Assembly: GCF_000315915.1 (NCBI RefSeq)
Contig: NC_020185.1
Span: forward strand, 2,480,001 to 2,544,000
Length of the DNA stretch: 64,000 nt
Direction of reading: 5' to 3'
Source: Henningerozyma blattae CBS 6284
Taxonomy: Eukaryota; Ascomycota; Saccharomycetes; Saccharomycetales; Saccharomycetaceae
Shown in pieces: positions 59,844-64,000 of this stretch (position 1 is its first letter; each line of letters opens with the position of its first letter). The notes below the pieces were generated by a model. That model was not told where the DNA came from and searched no databases. It was given only the letters and a program-made list of their open reading frames with translations. Both the position numbers and the translations under genes were made by a program.

Positions 59844-60212
59844 ATGATAACAATATTTGATAATAATATTTTCCTAAATAAATCTAAACCAATATCACCA
59901 GAGACGTTTGAAGATCAATTTAATTTTTTGGGAGTTGCTTTTCTTTGTTATATAGTTTTATTACTAAGTTTAGTCATAATGTTTGTCTTTATCGCTCTAT
60001 TTGTGATGCATTATCGATATACAGACTATAAAGAGGATACTGAGTCAGAGCTGGATTATGATTCAGATATTTCCTCTCAGTTAAGTCTTCAAGATTCTGT
60101 TCTTTATCCAAAGTTAAATTTCAAATCGGATTCTAGTTTAAATAATATAATCTCATTACAGCACTCTCGTATTGAAAAGATAATACCGAAAATACGACAA
60201 CAGAAATTATAA
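59844..60212 (+). CDS. Small single-pass membrane protein, positional match to PHM6
   Basis: A 122-residue product with one strong transmembrane segment at about residues 28-55 (FLGVAFLCYIVLLLSLVIMF and following), then a Tyr/Asp/Glu-rich acidic stretch and a Ser-rich basic tail. It converges with RRP45, exactly where S. cerevisiae has PHM6 (YDR281C), a short phosphate-regulated membrane protein of unknown function. The sequence itself is too divergent for me to confirm orthology, and no consensus Pho4 site is visible upstream. The ORF is likely real given length, a single TM and a plausible promoter. Confidence 0.55.
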   Translation: MITIFDNNIFLNKSKPISPETFEDQFNFLGVAFLCYIVLLLSLVIMFVFIALFVMHYRYTDYKEDTESELDYDSDISSQLSLQDSVLYPKLNFKSDSSLNNIISLQHSRIEKIIPKIRQQKL

Positions 60213-60348
60213 AAGTATCACTTTAAATACTAGATACAAGAAACTTGGAAATAATAAACTTGCTAAAAGGATAATATACAATTTGTTTTTATTACATATG
60301 ATTATATAAGCCAACCTTTTTCTCTATATATCTGTATGTTTGGACACT

Positions 60349-61266
60349 TTAACTTTCACGAGCATTTTCAGAACTTAATAATTCTAAATATTTATCTCTT
60401 CCTTTTGAATCTTGTTTAATGCATTCGAGTATTTGATCTGTTATTTCCGTTGTAATAGTATAAGCTTTATGACAGCAATCCATTAATTGCAAGGCATCCA
60501 TTGGTAACCCTCCAGCTTTATTTACTTGAACAATTTCTCTATTTTTATTTAACGTCACAGTCAATTCACCATCTCTTAATAGTTCTTCTTTTAAAGTAGC
60601 ATCAATAATTGCAATTTCATCATTGGAGTCACCCTTAATATTTTGTTCAGAATCTTGTGGATTGAAAAAGGAGAATGTAACACAAATTGGAATATGCAAT
60701 ATACCTAATGGTACGGGTGGTCTTTCATCTACCGGAAGAATAATGACTTGTTCACCATGCACAGAAATATCCGGCTTTTTGAAATGCAACAAAGCTGCCA
60801 TCACAGCAATGCATGAGGCATCAATAAAACCACCATCACAATCTAAGAAATGAACATCAGCTCTAATGGTCCAACATTTAGAACCTGCTACAATACATAG
60901 CCCTTCCACATCAAGAGCCCCAGATCTCCTAATGGACTTTTCCAAAATCCTCGAACATAAGACTTCATAGTCTCCGGTATTATTACCATTTTCAAATTGT
61001 GCACCAGCAATTGGTGAGATTTCAGTAGAGATGACAAATAAACCTTCAAAGGGTCTATCTTCATATGGTTGAGTCAATGAACAACTGATTCTACAATGGA
61101 CTTTTGTCTTGTCCATGGTAACAGTAACGTCACCATATTCATTGCCAAATTTAATATCTACCTTACGAAACTCATCAAATTTACGACCATCGAGTCTATA
61201 ATTTTCCTTAAGACAATCTAGAATAAATTTATTTTCAGATCCTGAAATTTCTATACCTTTTGCCAT
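60349..61266 (-). CDS. RRP45: Exosome RNase PH-like subunit Rrp45
   Basis: Non-catalytic ring subunit of the nuclear and cytoplasmic RNA exosome. The 305-residue product equals the S. cerevisiae length. RNase PH-fold signatures are visible: YRLDGRKFDEFRKVDIKFG near the N terminus, VHCRISCSLTQPYEDRPFEG, RILEKSIRRSGALDVEGLCI, and DCDGGFIDASCIAVMAALLH. It sits convergent with the small TM gene; orthologue of YDR280W. Confidence 0.96.
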   Translation of the reverse strand: MAKGIEISGSENKFILDCLKENYRLDGRKFDEFRKVDIKFGNEYGDVTVTMDKTKVHCRISCSLTQPYEDRPFEGLFVISTEISPIAGAQFENGNNTGDYEVLCSRILEKSIRRSGALDVEGLCIVAGSKCWTIRADVHFLDCDGGFIDASCIAVMAALLHFKKPDISVHGEQVIILPVDERPPVPLGILHIPICVTFSFFNPQDSEQNIKGDSNDEIAIIDATLKEELLRDGELTVTLNKNREIVQVNKAGGLPMDALQLMDCCHKAYTITTEITDQILECIKQDSKGRDKYLELLSSENARES

Positions 61267-62497
61267 CGCTCTATTGTTCGATCGTTCTTTAACGTGTTAA
61301 GAAAAAAAACAAAAAAAAATAGAATAAAAAAATAGAATAAAAAAAATGTAAACTACTAGAATATAATTTCTATATCTATTATTAATCAAGGACTTCTTTT
61401 TGTCAATAATAATATTATTAGTTTAATCAATTTTATTCAATAAGAAAAATCGATGTCTTTCAATGTAAAGAATTTAAAATTCAATTGCAAATTCATTTTC
61501 AAATTTCTGTTTTGGGATTTCGGCCACGGAAAATTTGAGAAAAATACGTGGTAGCGCCGTATACAAATGAAAATAATTTTCTTTTCTAGGTTCAACAAAT
61601 TGATACTAATAAATTCTCCAATACTATGTATCAAATCATTTTCAAATATTGCCCCAACCTTTAAAAACGTTAGACCTAATTCTTATCTCGAGTATACGTT
61701 TTTTTAAAGCTGTCCAATTTTCCAAATTTTCTTACCATTGCATATAGATTTAATAACCCTCCATCTTAACCCTTATTCTTATTTTTCCACAGCTTAACAT
61801 TCCAACACAAATCCAACAGTGATTCAACGTTTTTAAACGAATCTATAGTTTCCCACATTTCAGAATTTACTGTTCTTAAGCACTCTTTTATATACGGCGC
61901 TACCACATACCACCCTGTTTTCTCCTCTATACGAAAGTGTATTTTTATACGAAAATGAAATTAAAAGTCCGCAAACGATGACGAATTAACGAACAAGAAG
62001 GATGTCTCAGAAAACACTACAGTATTCTAGAATAGTTGAAGAGAAATGATCAACACTTTTCCAATTGGAACGGACATGTATTGAAAGCCTTTATTTGCCA
62101 AGAAATAGAATATATAGTATCATTCATTATTGCAAATCAATAATTCTATTATTTTGGGCTCTATAGGGTTATAAACACATTTTGAAATCTATTCCAAGAT
62201 TTGCAAGTACTAAGAGGGGAAATTCAATATATAAACAAATATTTTAACACGTTATACAAAAGTTAAAAAAAAATTAATTAAAAAAAATAAAAATATTCAG
62301 AAAAATAATTGTGATTGAAATTATTGTATCTTGATACTTCAAGTTATTTTTTCCAGTTCCTCAACTCATTCTCAGTATCTAATCATTAGTACTTTGATAC
62401 CAAAATTATCTCTATTTCAATACCCAATATCATCAATTATTAGACATTACAATTAAGTTGGTTTTACGAACATTTCCATTCATATACTCTTATAGAA
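61267..62497. other. Divergent region between RRP45 and the right-edge gene
   Basis: 1.23 kb. An A-rich tandem tract (AATAGAATAAAAAA-like units) lies at about 61310-61346, close to RRP45. GTGGTAGCGCCGTATA at 61548-61563 recurs as a perfect 16-bp inverted copy at 61891-61906. No gene is supported. Confidence 0.55.
61548..61906. repeat. 16-bp perfect inverted repeat, arms 61548-61563 and 61891-61906
   Basis: GTGGTAGCGCCGTATA and its exact complement lie 327 bp apart in a divergent promoter. The arms are GC-rich within AT-rich DNA, and flanking sequence is not shared, so this is a discrete motif rather than a decayed duplication. Each arm includes TGGTAGCGCC, the complement of the initiator tRNA-Met 3' end used as a primer-binding site by Ty1 and Ty3, but no LTR abuts either arm. 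Confidence 0.7.
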
Positions 62498-64000
62498 ATG
62501 ATCATCACCTTTTTTAAATATTTGATTAGTATCTTTATAGGGTTTCGAGTATTTAAATGGCTCTTGATGACCTTTTATTTCCCCATGATCAGAGATTTAG
62601 ATCCAATTGCACTTAATGAACAATCCAACAAAACTACGGTAAGACAACCAAAGGAAACCGCTATATATAGAAATTTTTTAATTCCAAATGGATTACCTCT
62701 AACCACTGGTCTTGGCTTGTCAGCTGGTTATAAATTAAGAAATGGAAATTTCGGTGACGTTTGGAATTCTATTATCTGTAATGGCTCAAGTATAAAAGAT
62801 CTGAAGTTTATTAATCAAACTGAACCAATATCTATTTTTCAGATTAATTCAATGGCTAAATTATTATCTGAAAATTGGTTCAATAATAAAAATACTTCCA
62901 AATATGTTGGTATTGCTGTACCACTTTCCACTTCTTATGGTTTTATTTCTTCAATTGCATGTATGATGAGTACAATTTATGATTCAAATACTTTACCCCT
63001 ATTTTTGCATCATGTACCAAGAACTAAAATTGAAAACTTGGATATTTTAATACTTGATACTTGGGAGTCATATAAATTATTAGGAGAATCCAAGAATTGG
63101 TATAAAATGATTATTGTTTGTGAATCAACTAATTCAGCAAACACAATCTCAAATTATTCATCAACACCAAAATTGATTTCATTTTTTGATATTATTAAGC
63201 ATGTTAAAAATTTGAAAGATAAATGCTTTGAATATCAATTTAATTTGGAAAAAGTAAAAGATGATCAAAAACAACTTTTCCAAATTCTTTCACCAACAAA
63301 TAAATTGACACAATTTACTCAGGTGGCATTTATGAGTGGTATCGCTTCATTCATCAAAACATTTCCTGTGGGCCATTCATTAACTGACAAGGATGTTATG
63401 ACATTGCTAATCAATAAAAAAGATACAGGGTTTCTACTAAATACTCTAGATAAGATATTTGCAGTCTTATTACACGGTGGTTCTATTCAATTCATTAATG
63501 AACTACCATCATCGATTGCACCTTTATCTTCCAGATCAAATTTAAACACCCATATTCATACAGCCTCTACAACATCAATTTCAACTGTAGTTTCTTCATC
63601 ATCAAATTCTGCATCAGCTCCTCCTAATTCTAATTTCAATTCAAAAGCATCTATTAATTTAGAATTTCTAAAAGGCACTACATTACTATCTATAAGTGCT
63701 TCAAATATGAAAAAAATTATCGATCATATCCAAAAATCTCATACAAATATCTTTGATAATTTTAGGTTGAATTGGGCAACTCTTTTATTTAGTTATGGTA
63801 TCTTTTCAAAATGTGGCGAAAGACAATCAAGGTTCACAGATAATCTACGTTGTATCTATTTAGAAGAAATTATTAAACCTCATCAATTCATATTAAATTA
63901 TCCTCGTGAAATACCAAAATTAAATATTCAAAATTCAAAAATTATTGAGTCGCCAAATTTATCAACAGTTCACTTGAATTTAATTAGATCATTATTTGGT
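62498..64000 (+). CDS. YHR045W-like protein of unknown function, 3' end outside window
   Basis: An ATG at 62498 opens 501 codons without a stop up to the window edge. The N terminus has a hydrophobic segment (about residues 3-30, ending FKWLLMTFYFPMIRDLDPIA), then a conserved-looking block LPLTTGLGLSAGYKLRNGNF. The body has alternating strands and a Ser/Asn-rich insertion near 355-385. From memory it resembles S. cerevisiae YHR045W (560 residues, unknown function, ER), which also lies near the DOG genes; that would leave about 60 residues missing. Weak resemblance to the N-terminal lobe of AMP-binding (ANL) enzymes is possible but unproven. Confidence 0.6.
   Translation, partial: MIITFFKYLISIFIGFRVFKWLLMTFYFPMIRDLDPIALNEQSNKTTVRQPKETAIYRNFLIPNGLPLTTGLGLSAGYKLRNGNFGDVWNSIICNGSSIKDLKFINQTEPISIFQINSMAKLLSENWFNNKNTSKYVGIAVPLSTSYGFISSIACMMSTIYDSNTLPLFLHHVPRTKIENLDILILDTWESYKLLGESKNWYKMIIVCESTNSANTISNYSSTPKLISFFDIIKHVKNLKDKCFEYQFNLEKVKDDQKQLFQILSPTNKLTQFTQVAFMSGIASFIKTFPVGHSLTDKDVMTLLINKKDTGFLLNTLDKIFAVLLHGGSIQFINELPSSIAPLSSRSNLNTHIHTASTTSISTVVSSSSNSASAPPNSNFNSKASINLEFLKGTTLLSISASNMKKIIDHIQKSHTNIFDNFRLNWATLLFSYGIFSKCGERQSRFTDNLRCIYLEEIIKPHQFILNYPREIPKLNIQNSKIIESPNLSTVHLNLIRSLFG

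Overview
This is nuclear DNA from a budding yeast of the family Saccharomycetaceae. It is AT-rich, with long single-exon genes, yeast-type tRNA genes (two with introns), Ty3/Gypsy-type LTRs beside tRNA genes, and almost every gene recognisable as an orthologue of a Saccharomyces cerevisiae gene. Runs of neighbours interleave genes that sit on two different S. cerevisiae chromosomes (YKL with YJL, YMR with YKL, YDR with YHR). Several expected neighbours (DBR1, NSP1, GCN2, NSE3, RTT103) are absent. That pattern suggests a post-whole-genome-duplication lineage that lost a different set of duplicates from S. cerevisiae. The species cannot be named from the sequence alone.

Layout. 0-15 kb: SDH1 (5' end cut off), MCR1, NNR2, MHP1 and NUP192. 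15.5-20.6 kb: an accessory island with tRNA-Asp, two 414-bp near-identical inverted Ty3-type LTRs, tRNA-Ser with an intron, then a decayed Ty3/Gypsy pol pseudogene. 21-30 kb: FAB1 and a divergent glutaminyl-cyclase-like gene (YFR018C type). 30-39 kb: NUP116, CSM3, ERB1 and a free methionine-R-sulfoxide reductase. 40-44 kb: tRNA-Trp, AIM25 and SRP101. 44-64 kb: HRQ1, DPP1, ZIP1, a small glutaredoxin-like gene, INM2, NCP1, DOG1/2, a small one-TM gene in the PHM6 position, RRP45, and an open frame running off the right end that resembles YHR045W.

Most genes are unrelated housekeeping functions: respiration, NAD(P)HX repair, nuclear pore, phosphoinositide and ER lipid metabolism, replication fork, ribosome biogenesis, meiosis. 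Several promoters carry textbook sites that match the gene product: a zinc-responsive element at DPP1, URS1 and Reb1 sites at ZIP1, PAC and RRPE at ERB1, an MCB at CSM3, a Cbf1 plus Met31/32-like pair at the methionine sulfoxide reductase, and a heat-shock element at DOG.

The most unusual observation is inside ZIP1. An 84-nt in-frame segment with a perfect TACTAAC branch point, a 3' TAG and a weak 5' splice site (GTATCA) interrupts the coiled coil and encodes a hydrophobic insert. It also carries ATACCCTT, a perfect match to the Mer1 splicing-enhancer consensus AYACCCUY. It looks like an unannotated, possibly meiosis-regulated intron. The second is the inverted LTR pair, whose target-site duplications appear exchanged, as expected if recombination between them inverted the 353-bp spacer.
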